A stretch of DNA of 64,000 bases from Devosia chinhatensis (GCF_000969445.1 NZ_JZEY01000054.1:2075067-2139066), one strand, 5' to 3'; counted from the stretch's first letter, positions 41,206 to 50,007 are shown. Notes: generated from the letters alone by a model not told the origin. Numbers and translations are program-made.

Positions 41206-41913
41206 ATGCCCCGGATCACCACCATCGCCCTCGATGCCGACGACACGCTCTGGCAGAACGAGCAATTCTTTCGGCTGACCGAGCAGCGCTTCACCGCCCT
41301 GCTGCGCGACTATAGCGACGCACCCGACCTGACCGAGCGCCTGATCGCCGCCACCACCCGCAATCTCGCCTTCTACGGCTTCGGCGCCAAGGGCTTCGCC
41401 CTCTCCATGGTCGAGACCGCCCTTGAGGTCACCGATCACCGCGTGCCGGGCAAAGTGATCGCCGAGATCATGGCCGCCGGGCGCGAGCTGCTCAGCTTTC
41501 CAATCGAAACCCTGCCCTATGTGGACCAGACGCTGGACCTCCTGCAACAGCGCTATCGCCTGATCCTCGTCACCAAGGGAGACCTCTTTGACCAGGAGCG
41601 GAAACTGGCGGCTTCTGGCCTCGCCGACTATTTCGCCGCCATCGAAGTCGTCTCCGACAAGACCGAAGCGGTCTATCGCCGTATCTTCGAGCGACACACC
41701 GAAGGGGCGGCGCACACGGTCATGGCAGGAAATTCGCTCAAGTCCGACATTCTGCCGGCCCTGGCCGCCGGCGCCGCCGCCATCTACGTGCCGCATGACC
41801 TCACCTGGTCCTATGAGCATGCGGAGGAACCGCAGGATCAGCCGCACTATGCGCGCATCGATCATTTTGGCCAATTGCCCGACGCCGTGGCCCGTTTCGA
41901 GGCCATGCCGTGA
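41206..41913 (+). CDS. HAD-family hydrolase
   Basis: 235 residues. Haloacid dehalogenase-fold phosphatase: nucleophile motif DADDTLW (about 10-16; the usual DxD), motif II with Thr in LVTKG, and Lys plus acidic motif at DKTEAVY and GNSLKSDILPALAAGA. Such proteins dephosphorylate small metabolites, often sugar phosphates or phosphoglycolate. It begins 35 bases after the LysR gene and may be co-transcribed. The small RNA array begins just downstream. Confidence 0.88.
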   Translation: MPRITTIALDADDTLWQNEQFFRLTEQRFTALLRDYSDAPDLTERLIAATTRNLAFYGFGAKGFALSMVETALEVTDHRVPGKVIAEIMAAGRELLSFPIETLPYVDQTLDLLQQRYRLILVTKGDLFDQERKLAASGLADYFAAIEVVSDKTEAVYRRIFERHTEGAAHTVMAGNSLKSDILPALAAGAAAIYVPHDLTWSYEHAEEPQDQPHYARIDHFGQLPDAVARFEAMP

Positions 41914-41994
41914 GCCAACGCCTGTGACAGCCTGCCACACCGCACCTCACTGCCGTTGAAATTATTGGGAAAATTGCTGTCGCATGCGCTCAGG

Positions 41995-42049
41995 GCATGG
42001 CTGGCATGATCGCACCCGGATTGGCGAGTCAGCAGACCTCACCTATATC
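41995..42049 (+). promoter_or_regulatory. promoter of small RNA unit 1
   Basis: Box GCATGGCTGGCATGA (41995-42009), -35 TTGGCG (42021-42026), 17-base spacer, -10 TATATC (42044-42049, as CTATAT one base earlier). The offsets from the box (26 to the -35, 49 to the -10) are the same in all four units of the array. Confidence 0.75.
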
Positions 42050-42055
42050 CCCCGT

Positions 42056-42169
42056 CATCACAGCGGGTGTTTCTCCTCCCTCCCTTGCGCCCGCTGCGTT
42101 CCCTCCTGACAGGTTCCTGACCTGTCCCCCTTGGGCTCCGCTCTCCCCTCGAGCGGGGCCTTTCTTTTT
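42056..42169 (+). ncRNA. cuckoo/CcsR-type small RNA, unit 1
   Basis: Predicted transcript of about 114 nt from the promoter just upstream. The first hairpin AGCGGG...CCCGCT (42062-42095) exposes CTCCTCCCTCCC (42073-42084) in its loop, complementary to Shine-Dalgarno sequences. A second hairpin GACAGGT-TCCTG-ACCTGTC (42108-42126) follows, then a terminator GGCTCCGCTC/GAGCGGGGCC (42134-42160) with T-rich tail. CCUCCUCCC-loop small RNAs occur in tandem in Alphaproteobacteria (CcsR in Rhodobacter, 'cuckoo' family). The start site is inferred. Confidence 0.75.
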
Positions 42170-42200
42170 GACTTTTTTCAGGTGCCAGCCTTGCAAAAAC

Positions 42201-42255
42201 GCATGGCTGACATGTCGATCCCGGGATTGTCTAGCAAGTCAGTAGAGTTCATATA
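42201..42255 (+). promoter_or_regulatory. promoter of small RNA unit 2
   Basis: Box GCATGGCTGACATGT (42201-42215), -35 TTGTCT (42227-42232), 17-base spacer, -10 CATATA (42250-42255). Two box positions differ from unit 1, while all spacings are identical. Confidence 0.75.
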
Positions 42256-42261
42256 GGGGGC

Positions 42262-42457
42262 GTTGCTGAGGCGCGCTCCGATCTCCTCCTCCCTTCGGAC
42301 CCCGTATCGCAACACTGGACTGCGGATCATCTCCTCCTCCCTTGATCCAAGGTCCATCGGCAGAGCGCATATCCTCCTCCCTTGCTCTCTGCCCCACTTT
42401 CGATTTGGCTTCGGCCCAGTCATCAGGCCCTATCTTCGGATAGGGCCTCTTTTTTTT
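42262..42457 (+). ncRNA. cuckoo/CcsR-type small RNA, unit 2
   Basis: Predicted transcript of about 196 nt with three hairpins, each showing an anti-Shine-Dalgarno loop: TCCGA...TCGGA (42277-42299), GGATCA...TGATCC (42324-42348) and AGAGC...GCTCT (42362-42388), with CTCCTCCTCCC at 42283 and 42331 and CCTCCTCCC at 42373. It ends in a very strong terminator, AGGCCCTATC-TTCG-GATAGGGCCT plus T8. CGATTTGGCTTCGGCCC (42401-42417) recurs exactly in unit 3. Arms differ between hairpins but stay paired, which is compensatory evidence for structure. Confidence 0.88.
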
Positions 42458-42528
42458 GCCCAATCCGCCAACCTGTCCCCTCTCTGTCATCCTGCCTATT
42501 AAATGGACAGATTGACGCTGTGCCTAAT

Positions 42529-42583
42529 GCATAGCTGGCATGACGAGCTATGCATTGCTGACCAAAAGGTCAAAATCTATATT
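42529..42583 (+). promoter_or_regulatory. promoter of small RNA unit 3
   Basis: Box GCATAGCTGGCATGA (42529-42543), -35 TTGCTG (42555-42560), 17-base spacer, -10 TATATT (42578-42583), at the same offsets as the other units. Confidence 0.75.
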
Positions 42584-42589
42584 GGCTTT

Positions 42590-42780
42590 GTCGCTGCGAC
42601 GCCGCTCCGTAACCTCCTCCCTCGGACCCGCGTTGCCGACACCGAGTTGAAACCGAATCCTCCTCCCTCGGTTTTGGCTCACCGGTCTGGCGCTAATCCT
42701 CCTCCCTAGCGCGAGGCCCTACTTGCGATTTGGCTTCGGCCCTATCAAAGGCTCCAACTTCGGTTGGAGCCTCTTTTTTT
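42590..42780 (+). ncRNA. cuckoo/CcsR-type small RNA, unit 3
   Basis: Predicted transcript of about 191 nt. Three hairpins carry CCTCCTCCC loops at 42613, 42659 and 42698: TCCG...CGGA (42606-42626), AAACCGA...TCGGTTT (42650-42674) and GCGCTA...TAGCGC (42690-42712). CGATTTGGCTTCGGCCC (42726-42742) is shared with unit 2. Terminator AGGCTCCAAC-TTCG-GTTGGAGCCT with T7. The stem sequences differ from unit 2 while pairing and loop motif are kept. Confidence 0.88.
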
Positions 42781-42801
42781 GCCCGCACCTTGGGCAAATC
42801 T

Positions 42802-42856
42802 GCATGGCAGCACTTCCCATTGCGCGTTTGTGGCGCCACGCGCGGCGCGCAATAGT
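42802..42856 (+). promoter_or_regulatory. promoter of small RNA unit 4 (divergent copy)
   Basis: Shortened box GCATGGCAGCA (42802-42812), -35 TTGTGG (42828-42833), 17-base GC-rich spacer, -10 AATAGT (42851-42856). The offsets are again 26 and 49 from the box start, although the sequence has drifted. Confidence 0.55.
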
Positions 42857-42862
42857 GCGAGC

Positions 42863-42960
42863 GACGGCGGCGTTCGTGGTGATGCCGCCTCCTCCAAGGT
42901 CAGCGGCCCCGGCCAACGGCCTACGGCCCCGCCCATCCCCTCGGGCGGGGCCTTTTTTTT
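42863..42960 (+). ncRNA. cuckoo-like small RNA, unit 4 (divergent, one loop)
   Basis: Predicted transcript of about 98 nt. One hairpin GCCGC...GCGGC (42884-42907) shows CCTCCTCC in its loop. A strong terminator, GGCCCCGCCC...GGGCGGGGCC plus T8, ends it at 42960. It looks like a degenerating or specialised member of the array. Confidence 0.6.
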
Positions 42961-43042
42961 GCTCGTGGCAAGTTCTGCCTGGCATATCTTTCCGGCCAGG
43001 CCTCGCCGCGCGACCCACACCCTGATTTCACTCGCTTTTTTT

Positions 43043-43058
43043 CGGCACGCCGCTTGCA
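43043..43058 (+). promoter_or_regulatory. sigma-54 (RpoN) promoter
   Basis: CGGCACG-CCGC-TTGCA: the invariant GG (43044-43045) and GC (43056-43057) are exactly ten bases apart and nearly all other consensus positions match TGGCACG-N4-TTGCA. The start site would be near 43069, giving a leader of about 21 bases with GGGAG before the ATG at 43090. Confidence 0.75.
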
Positions 43059-43089
43059 ATGCAATCCCCGCCTGTCGGGAGATAGCTCC

Positions 43090-44208
43090 ATGGTCACCAT
43101 CAGCACCACCGCACCCTACGCCGCCTATCAGGGCTATCAGCCGCCCTATGCGTCGTCGGTGAAATCCAGCGCCACGCCGCAGCAGGCCAGGGCCACCGAC
43201 GAGGACACCGCCACCTCGGTGACCCTCTCCGAAGCGGCTCGGGCCGCCATGGCGGAACGTACCTTCGCGCAGCTTGTCGCCGATACGCATGGCAAGCTCG
43301 CTGCCCTCCTCGCCGAAGCCGATCGCACCTCCCCGCTCAAGGACGGAAAGCTGGCGCTCGATCTCTCCACGATCGACCACCGCGAACTCTTTGCCATGTC
43401 GAGCGATGAGAGCTTTACCGCCGATGCCCGCGACGCCGCAGGGCTAGAGATGCAACGCCGCTTCGAAGCAGCGCTGGCCGGGCCCGCCGCCATCGCCAAA
43501 GTCACGGGCAATTATTCCGGTCTCTACAAGGCGGCTGCCGCCCATCTCGATGCCCTTGGGCCCGAGGAACGCGCCAGCGCCGACTGGAAAGCGGGCCGCG
43601 ATGCCGTCACCGAGGGCCTCAAGCAACTCCAGGCCAGCCCCGGCACCCTGCCGGAAGCAGGCGACGCCGACCCGGTTGCGCTTTATCTTGCGCTCAGCGT
43701 ATCGGGCGAACAGGTCGAGGCATCCTTGCCCGAGCTTGCCGCCAATGCCCGTACCACGCTTGATCGGCTCTATGCCGAAGCCAAGGCCAACGGCAAGGTG
43801 CCCACCTTCAACCGGCAGACCCGCGTCGGCCAGTATATCGACGTCTCTGATTTTTCGAGCCGGGTCCTCTCATCCATGGTCCTCGACAAGGAGGGCCGGT
43901 TTTCGCTTGAGGAAACCAACGCGGCCCGTACTGCGCTACAATCCCGCAGCGGCGCCACCCTGCTGGCCGGTTTCCAGAGCGCCAGCAAGTCGGGCGACCC
44001 GACCGCATTCAGCCAGAACATCATCAGCGCCTTCTCGTCGCTGTCGGCAGACGAACGCCAGGCTGTCGGCTGGTCCGACCAGCTCTACCAGGCCGCCATG
44101 CAGAGCTATGTGACCACCTCCAAGCTCATGGACATGTTCGGCCAGGCCACTTCCGGCGCAAACACCGGTGGCGGCGTCAACCTCGCAACCCTTCTGGGCG
44201 GCCGCTGA
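43090..44208 (+). CDS. protein of unknown function behind a sigma-54 promoter
   Basis: 372 residues. The N-terminus is Ser/Thr/Tyr/Ala-rich without a signal peptide (TISTTAPYAAYQGYQPPYASS), followed by VTLSEAARAAMAER and a mostly helical acidic body, with a Gly/Asn-rich end (SGANTGGGVNLATLLGGR). The low-complexity N-terminus and VTLSEAAR-like motif recall unknown proteins of the motility or export regulon in Rhizobiales, but this is a weak resemblance. The ATG at 43090 has GGGAG eight bases upstream. No function can be given. Confidence 0.78.
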   Translation: MVTISTTAPYAAYQGYQPPYASSVKSSATPQQARATDEDTATSVTLSEAARAAMAERTFAQLVADTHGKLAALLAEADRTSPLKDGKLALDLSTIDHRELFAMSSDESFTADARDAAGLEMQRRFEAALAGPAAIAKVTGNYSGLYKAAAAHLDALGPEERASADWKAGRDAVTEGLKQLQASPGTLPEAGDADPVALYLALSVSGEQVEASLPELAANARTTLDRLYAEAKANGKVPTFNRQTRVGQYIDVSDFSSRVLSSMVLDKEGRFSLEETNAARTALQSRSGATLLAGFQSASKSGDPTAFSQNIISAFSSLSADERQAVGWSDQLYQAAMQSYVTTSKLMDMFGQATSGANTGGGVNLATLLGGR

Positions 44209-44232
44209 CGCTGGAAACCCTTTGGGTGTCGC

Positions 44233-45465
<1,233 letters not shown>

Positions 45466-45510
45466 TTAGTGCAAGCCGCTTCCGGCGAAAAGGGCTTCTT
45501 TTGGGCTATG

Positions 45511-45924
45511 CTAGGTGCTTAGCCCTGCACTTTTGCGCAGGACCACGCCATGCACGCGCCAGCCGAGTTCGGCTTCATTGACCAGCTGGTAGATCGCCTC
45601 ATAAAGGCTGCCATCCGGCCCCACCAGGTTCACGCCCTGCACCACGCTGTCAGGCGCGGTCTGGCGGAAGGCGGCAAAGCTGTGCGACCGCGACTGGATG
45701 ATCGGTCCATAACCCATACTGTTGATCGCGGCTGCAAAGCGCTCAGCGTCCTGGAATGTCCTTTGGAAGGTCGAGCCAGCAAAGCCGAGGGCCGCCGAGG
45801 CATCGCCGCTGCGGAAGGCCAGGATCTGACCGGTAACCGTCGCCTCCCAGGGGCGCTCGGCTTCCTGGGCATTGGTCCCGATCGCCATGATCGCGACCAG
45901 CATCAGTCCGAATAATACGCGCAT
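45511..45924 (-). CDS. DUF4864 domain-containing secreted protein
   Basis: 137 residues with a signal peptide (about 1-19). The mature part (ERPWEATVTGQILAFRSGDASAALGFAGSTFQRTF... GWRVHGVVLRKSAG) matches DUF4864, a small secreted family of unknown role in Alphaproteobacteria with an NTF2-like pattern. The start at 45924 has AAAGGA upstream. It is divergent from the small membrane protein at 46070. Confidence 0.83.
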   Translation of the reverse strand: MRVLFGLMLVAIMAIGTNAQEAERPWEATVTGQILAFRSGDASAALGFAGSTFQRTFQDAERFAAAINSMGYGPIIQSRSHSFAAFRQTAPDSVVQGVNLVGPDGSLYEAIYQLVNEAELGWRVHGVVLRKSAGLST

Positions 45925-46069
45925 GAGGGTGTCCTTTCCTCGTTTCGGGATAACGAAGCGCCACACTTCCGCCGCCAAATGGTCCTCCGGCGCCCCTTTT
46001 CGGTCCACACTCGAACCGCATTGCCATGGTTCTCTGTGCGGATCGAAGCGAGGATATGACGTCGATCCC

Positions 46070-46369
46070 ATGCACACATCTACGTTCCCAGGACGAAATA
46101 GGATCAAACTGTTGGCCGTATTGGGCGCAATGGCACTTATCCTTGGCTCCGCGTTGGCGCTATTTGCCGGCGTCACCCCAGCGCGTGCTGCCAATCTTGC
46201 CAGCCAGCCCGATACGCAGGTGGCCATCTTCATGGTGCCTTTGACCCTGCTCCTCCTGGTCCTGCTCTTCGAAGCCGCCCGTTTCGTTCGGCGCGGCACC
46301 CTCCCCGCTCAGATTTCCGAGCGCCCCGCCCGGTCTCTGCGCTGGGCGAGGGATCGCCAGGGCCACTGA
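46070..46369 (+). CDS. small two-helix membrane protein
   Basis: 99 residues with two hydrophobic segments (about 14-33 and 47-65) and a basic C-terminus (RPARSLRWARDRQGH), so both ends may lie in the cytoplasm. No family is recognised. The ribosome binding site is weak (GAGG well upstream), but codon use fits the neighbours and a clean intrinsic terminator follows, supporting a real gene. Confidence 0.6.
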   Translation: MHTSTFPGRNRIKLLAVLGAMALILGSALALFAGVTPARAANLASQPDTQVAIFMVPLTLLLLVLLFEAARFVRRGTLPAQISERPARSLRWARDRQGH

Positions 46370-46408
46370 GCCTTTTGCAGACTTGTTCTGCTTCTCCTGA
46401 CCTCTCCT

Positions 46409-46435
46409 GGCCGGCGCCTCAGCCGGCCTTTTTTT
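46409..46435 (+). terminator. intrinsic terminator
   Basis: GGCCGGC-GCCTCA-GCCGGCC (46409-46428) followed by T7. It ends the small membrane protein transcript. Confidence 0.9.
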
Positions 46436-46562
46436 GTGCCGCCTGCAACCACCTTACCAACCTCTCCAAGACGTCATCCGCTCGCAAGGTCCAGGACATC
46501 CGCCCTCGCCTAGAGTGCATTCGTGCCGCTCACCCGGCACGATCCCATGCAAAGGATGAAAC

Positions 46563-47201
46563 ATGACCCTCAAGTCCCTCACCTCCCGAACCGCCATTGC
46601 CCTCGTCGCTGCCTCGCTGGGACTGGGCGCCGTCGCCCCGGCCTTCGCCCAGGATGCGCCCCCCGCTCCGGCCGCGCAGGAACGCTCCGCGCCTGACCGC
46701 ACCTTCCGCCCCGGCGGTCCGGGCCATGCCGGCGCGGCCAATGGCCTTCTCGGCTTCGAGCGCGGTGCCGAAGGCATCGAGATCGCCATCGTCCGTCTCA
46801 GCCATCGCCTCGACTTGACCGAGGCCCAGCAAGCCCTGCTCGAAACGCTCAAGGCCGACGCCCTTGCAGCCGCCACCACCTTCGAAAGCGCCACCAAGGG
46901 CCTGCGTCCGCAAAGGCCGGGTGAGGCCGAGGGCCAGGCGCCTACCGATCCCGCCTCCCGGCTCGACAACACCATTGCGCTGCAAAAGGCGCGCCTTGCC
47001 GCGCTCGAAGCGGTTCAGCCTGCCTTCACCGCCTTTGTCGAAAGCCTCGATGCCGAGCAGCAGGCCCAGCTTATGCCGCAGCCGGGTGAACGGCCGGGCC
47101 ATTGGGCCGGCAAGCGCCACGACCGCTTCGGCCCGCAGGACGGTCAGCGCCATGGCGGCCCGGGCCCGGTCGATGCGCCCCCCGCGCCCGAAAGCGAGTA
47201 A
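46563..47201 (+). CDS. LTXXQ (Spy/CpxP-like) periplasmic protein
   Basis: 212 residues. Signal peptide (about 1-29, cleavage after APAFA), then a Pro/Gly-rich stretch and a helical core with the family motif LTEAQQALLETLKADAL (around 85-101), as in the LTXXQ group related to the Spy/CpxP periplasmic chaperones. The C-terminus is His/Gly/Pro-rich (HWAGKRHDRFGPQDGQRHGGPG), which may bind metals. In Gram-negative bacteria relatives respond to envelope stress or metals. AGGATGA-type spacing precedes the ATG. Confidence 0.87.
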   Translation: MTLKSLTSRTAIALVAASLGLGAVAPAFAQDAPPAPAAQERSAPDRTFRPGGPGHAGAANGLLGFERGAEGIEIAIVRLSHRLDLTEAQQALLETLKADALAAATTFESATKGLRPQRPGEAEGQAPTDPASRLDNTIALQKARLAALEAVQPAFTAFVESLDAEQQAQLMPQPGERPGHWAGKRHDRFGPQDGQRHGGPGPVDAPPAPESE

Positions 47202-47268
47202 GGCTCAAGGCGGGCGCCGATCCTTCGCGGCGCTCGCGGGCCGGCATTCGCGTCACCCCGGCCCCAGG

Positions 47269-47299
47269 CCCCGGCTCTCAACAGCCGGGGTTTGCTTTT
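47269..47299 (+). terminator. intrinsic terminator after the LTXXQ gene
   Basis: CCCCGGCT-CTCAAC-AGCCGGGG followed by TTTGCTTTT. Confidence 0.85.
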
Positions 47300-47341
47300 G
47301 CGCCGGGCTCGATTACCAATCGACATCCTTGTTTCGAGCCC

Positions 47342-48577
47342 ATGATGACCCAGCTGCCTCTCGACCCCGCCCGCCTGCGCGCGCTCTTCCCGGCCTTTTC
47401 CGAACCCGCCCTTGCCGGACAGGCCTTTTTCGAGAATGCCGGCGGCTCCTACACCGCCCAGGCCGTGCTCGATCGGCTCGATCGCTTCTACCGCGCCAGC
47501 AAGGTGCAGCCTTATGGCGTCTACCCCGCCTCCATCGAAGGCGGCGAGGCCATGAACCTGGCCTTCGACCGCATGGCGGCGGCCTTCAATGTCGGTGCCG
47601 ACTGGATCCATTTCGGCCCCTCGACCTCCGCCAATACCTATGTGCTGGCCAATGCCTTTGCCGGCTGGCTCAAGCCGGGCGATGCCATCATCGTCACCAA
47701 TCAGGACCACGAGGCCAATACCGGCAATTGGCGGCGTCTCGCCCGCCATGGCATCGAGGTGCGCGAATGGGCCGTCGACCGGCAGACCGGCCGGCTTTCC
47801 CTTGCTGCGCTCGACGCCCTGCTCGACGAGAAGGTCCGGCTCGTCGCCGCGCCGCATTGCTCCAATGTCGTGGGCGAGATCAACCCGGTCGCCGAGATCG
47901 CCACGCGCGTCCATGCAATGGGCGCCGTGCTCGTCATTGATGGCGTGTCCTATGCCCCCCACGGCATCCCGGACCTAAAGGCGCTCGGCGCCGACATCTA
48001 CATGTTCTCGGCCTACAAGGTATATGGCCCCCATCAGGGCGTCATGGCCATTCGCCCCGAGCTTGCCGCCGCCCTGCCCAATCAGGGCCATTACTTCAAC
48101 GATGCCAAGCTGCGCTATCGCCTGACCCCGGCCGGCCCGGACCACGCCCAGATCGCCGCCTGCGCCGGCATTGCCGATTACCTCGAACAGGTCGCCGCCC
48201 TGGCCGGCGACGATGGCGCAGGCTCCAATCCCTTCCGTCGTGCGCATGCCGCTATGCGCGCCCAGGAAATCGCGCTCGCCCGGCCCCTCTTCGATTTCCT
48301 GCGCACCCGCAACGATGTCCGCATCATCGGGCCCGACGATCCGGAACTGCGCGCCCCCACCATTGCCCTGCACCATGCCGAGCCGGGCATTGAGATCGCC
48401 CGGCGTCTCGCAAAACATGGCATCATGGCCTCGGGCGGCAATTTCTACGCCGTGCGGCTGCTCGAAGCGCTGGGCATCGATCCGCTCAATCACGGCGTCC
48501 TGCGGCTCTCCTTCGTGCATTACACATCGCCCGAGGAAATCCAGGGCCTGATCCGCGCGCTGGACGCTGAATTGTAA
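47342..48577 (+). CDS. cysteine desulfurase-like aminotransferase class V protein
   Basis: 411 residues. Class V PLP fold: FENAGGSYTAQAVLDRL at the N-terminus, IHFGPSTSANTYVLANAF, NQDHEANTGNWRRLA, VIDGVSYAPHGIPDL and the PLP lysine in MFSAYKVYGPHQG. It matches the 'cysteine desulfurase-like' subfamily (TIGR01976), whose reaction is undetermined; a typical SufS/NifS active-site loop cysteine is not evident. No iron-sulfur cluster genes are near. The start is either of two adjacent ATGs (47342, 47345), with only GAG before them. Confidence 0.88.
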   Translation: MMTQLPLDPARLRALFPAFSEPALAGQAFFENAGGSYTAQAVLDRLDRFYRASKVQPYGVYPASIEGGEAMNLAFDRMAAAFNVGADWIHFGPSTSANTYVLANAFAGWLKPGDAIIVTNQDHEANTGNWRRLARHGIEVREWAVDRQTGRLSLAALDALLDEKVRLVAAPHCSNVVGEINPVAEIATRVHAMGAVLVIDGVSYAPHGIPDLKALGADIYMFSAYKVYGPHQGVMAIRPELAAALPNQGHYFNDAKLRYRLTPAGPDHAQIAACAGIADYLEQVAALAGDDGAGSNPFRRAHAAMRAQEIALARPLFDFLRTRNDVRIIGPDDPELRAPTIALHHAEPGIEIARRLAKHGIMASGGNFYAVRLLEALGIDPLNHGVLRLSFVHYTSPEEIQGLIRALDAEL

Positions 48578-48597
48578 GGCGCCGCAAAGTGCTCATA

Positions 48598-48630
48598 GAC
48601 CTCGTGGTACGCCCGTCGAACCACGAGGTC
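48598..48630. repeat. intergenic perfect palindrome
   Basis: GACCTCGTGGT (48598-48608) and ACCACGAGGTC (48620-48630) form an eleven-base perfect stem with an eleven-base loop. There is no T-run. The CGTCGAACCACGAGG part resembles palindromic repeats dispersed in Hyphomicrobiales genomes. Confidence 0.6.
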
Positions 48631-48701
48631 CGATACGTCCCCTTCTCATCGCCACTCCCGCCACCCGCTCGGGATGAAGCCTGTCGTAACGTCGGTAAGT
48701 C

Positions 48702-49607
48702 ATGTCCCGCCCCCTCGCCACAGCCCTGCTCCTCGTCTGCACGATGTTCTGGGGCTTTGCCTTCATCGCGCAGAAGTCGGCCATGGATTCTATGGGGCCG
48801 CTGACCTTTGCCGGAGTGCGCTATCTCATCGGCGGCCTGCTCGTCCTGCCGCTGGCATTGTGGGAACTGCGCCGCAAGGCCGTCCGGCTCAACCGCACCC
48901 ATTGGCTCTTCATCCTCGCCATGAGCAGCGTGTTTTTTCTCGGCTCCTGGCTGCAGCAGGCAGGGCTGGCGACGACGACCGCCACCAATGGCGGCTTCCT
49001 CACCGGCCTTTACGTCTTCTTCGTGCCGCTGCTCGGCTATGTGCTGTTCCACAGCCGACCCCATCCCATCATCTTCGTCGGCGTACCGCTGGCGCTCGTT
49101 GGCATCTACTACCTCAATGGCGGGGGGCTGGCCTCCTTCAATGGCGGGGACTGGCTGATCGTGTGCAGCGCGATCTTCTGGGCCATGCACGTGATCCTGC
49201 TTGGTCACATTGCGCGGCTCACCGGCCTGCCGATCTTCGTCTCGGCCATCAGCTTTCTTTTTGCCGGGCTCGTCGCCAGCACCATCGCTCTGGGGGTCGA
49301 AACGCCCACGCTCGCGGCCATCTCCGCCGGCTGGGTCGAAATCATCTATGCCGCCGTGCTGTCGACCGCCGTGGCCTTCACCTTCCAGGCCATCGGCCAG
49401 CAGCATGTGCCGCCCGCCAATGCCGCCATCATTCTTTCGGCCGAAAGCCTTTTCGCGGCCTTAGGCGGCGCGCTCCTGCTCGGCGAGCGCCTGCCGCTCG
49501 TCGGCTATGCCGGCGCCACGCTGATCTTTCTCGCCATCGTCATGGTCGAGGCCGTGCCGCCGCTCTGGGCCCGCCGCAAGGCGCACGCGGCCCGCATCAC
49601 CAACTGA
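48702..49607 (+). CDS. DMT superfamily (EamA) transporter
   Basis: 301 residues with ten hydrophobic segments in two EamA repeats (about 5-135 and 145-285), each ending in the typical small-residue-rich helices (FAGVRYLIGGLLVLPLAL...; AAIILSAESLFAALGGALLLGERL). These carriers export amino acids or other metabolites. No specific substrate can be named. Confidence 0.9.
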   Translation: MSRPLATALLLVCTMFWGFAFIAQKSAMDSMGPLTFAGVRYLIGGLLVLPLALWELRRKAVRLNRTHWLFILAMSSVFFLGSWLQQAGLATTTATNGGFLTGLYVFFVPLLGYVLFHSRPHPIIFVGVPLALVGIYYLNGGGLASFNGGDWLIVCSAIFWAMHVILLGHIARLTGLPIFVSAISFLFAGLVASTIALGVETPTLAAISAGWVEIIYAAVLSTAVAFTFQAIGQQHVPPANAAIILSAESLFAALGGALLLGERLPLVGYAGATLIFLAIVMVEAVPPLWARRKAHAARITN

Positions 49608-49608
49608 T

Positions 49609-50007
49609 CTATTTGGCGTAGCGATAGAGCTGGTAACTTCGGCACAGCACCACGGCCACGCAACCGCGCAAGGTCATCTGGTCTGCGCTGACCTGGGTGA
49701 TGGTGCCGTCCGCCGTCTGCCCGAAAAGGTGCAGCTTGCCTTCCCATCGTCCGGTATCTGTGGGCATGGCCCCCTCGATCAGCAGGGTGTTGAGATAGGG
49801 CATGTTGGTGGGATTGTCCGCCCCATTGCCCAGCCAGATCAGCTCGGCACACAATTGCGTGCCGTCTCCGCAAAAAGTGACGTCGTAACGCGAGTCCCGG
49901 CTCTCGATTTCCCAGACGCCGACGGGAGAGGCCATGGCCCCGGCCATGCCGCCGAGGCCCATAGCCAGTACGAGGGCGGTGCGGGTGAAGGTTCTGCGTC
50001 TGCTCAT
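49609..50007 (-). CDS. DUF2147 secreted protein, copy 1
   Basis: 132 residues with a signal peptide (about 1-26). The mature part opens PVGVWEIESRDSRYDVTFCGDG as in DUF2147, a small lipocalin-like beta fold of unknown function, with three cysteine positions shared with copy 2 (FCGDG...LC.ELIWL; LRGCVAVVLCRSY). It lies four bases after its paralogue at 50012-50401 and is probably co-transcribed. Confidence 0.85.
   Translation of the reverse strand: MSRRRTFTRTALVLAMGLGGMAGAMASPVGVWEIESRDSRYDVTFCGDGTQLCAELIWLGNGADNPTNMPYLNTLLIEGAMPTDTGRWEGKLHLFGQTADGTITQVSADQMTLRGCVAVVLCRSYQLYRYAK

Noticed and set aside
42000..42016. TGGCAT in the array boxes as sigma-54 promoters
   Set aside because: No GC at the required ten-base distance from GG in units 1-3; a sigma-70-type pair with constant spacing lies downstream.
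41997..42245. Short plus-strand frames rich in Pro/Ser inside the array
   Set aside because: They merely translate the CCTCCT hairpins, and have no ribosome binding sites.
42283..42706. Regular repeats of CTCCTCCTCCC as a CRISPR array
   Set aside because: The repeats are nine to eleven bases long, irregularly spaced and sit in hairpin loops with separate promoters and terminators.
42973..43000. A fifth array unit beginning at CTGGCATAT
   Set aside because: No -35 or -10 at the 26/49 offsets and no anti-Shine-Dalgarno hairpin after it.
42745..43380. Minus-strand open frame across the end of the small RNA array
   Set aside because: It crosses a strong terminator and the sigma-54 promoter, and its sequence has no protein-like features.
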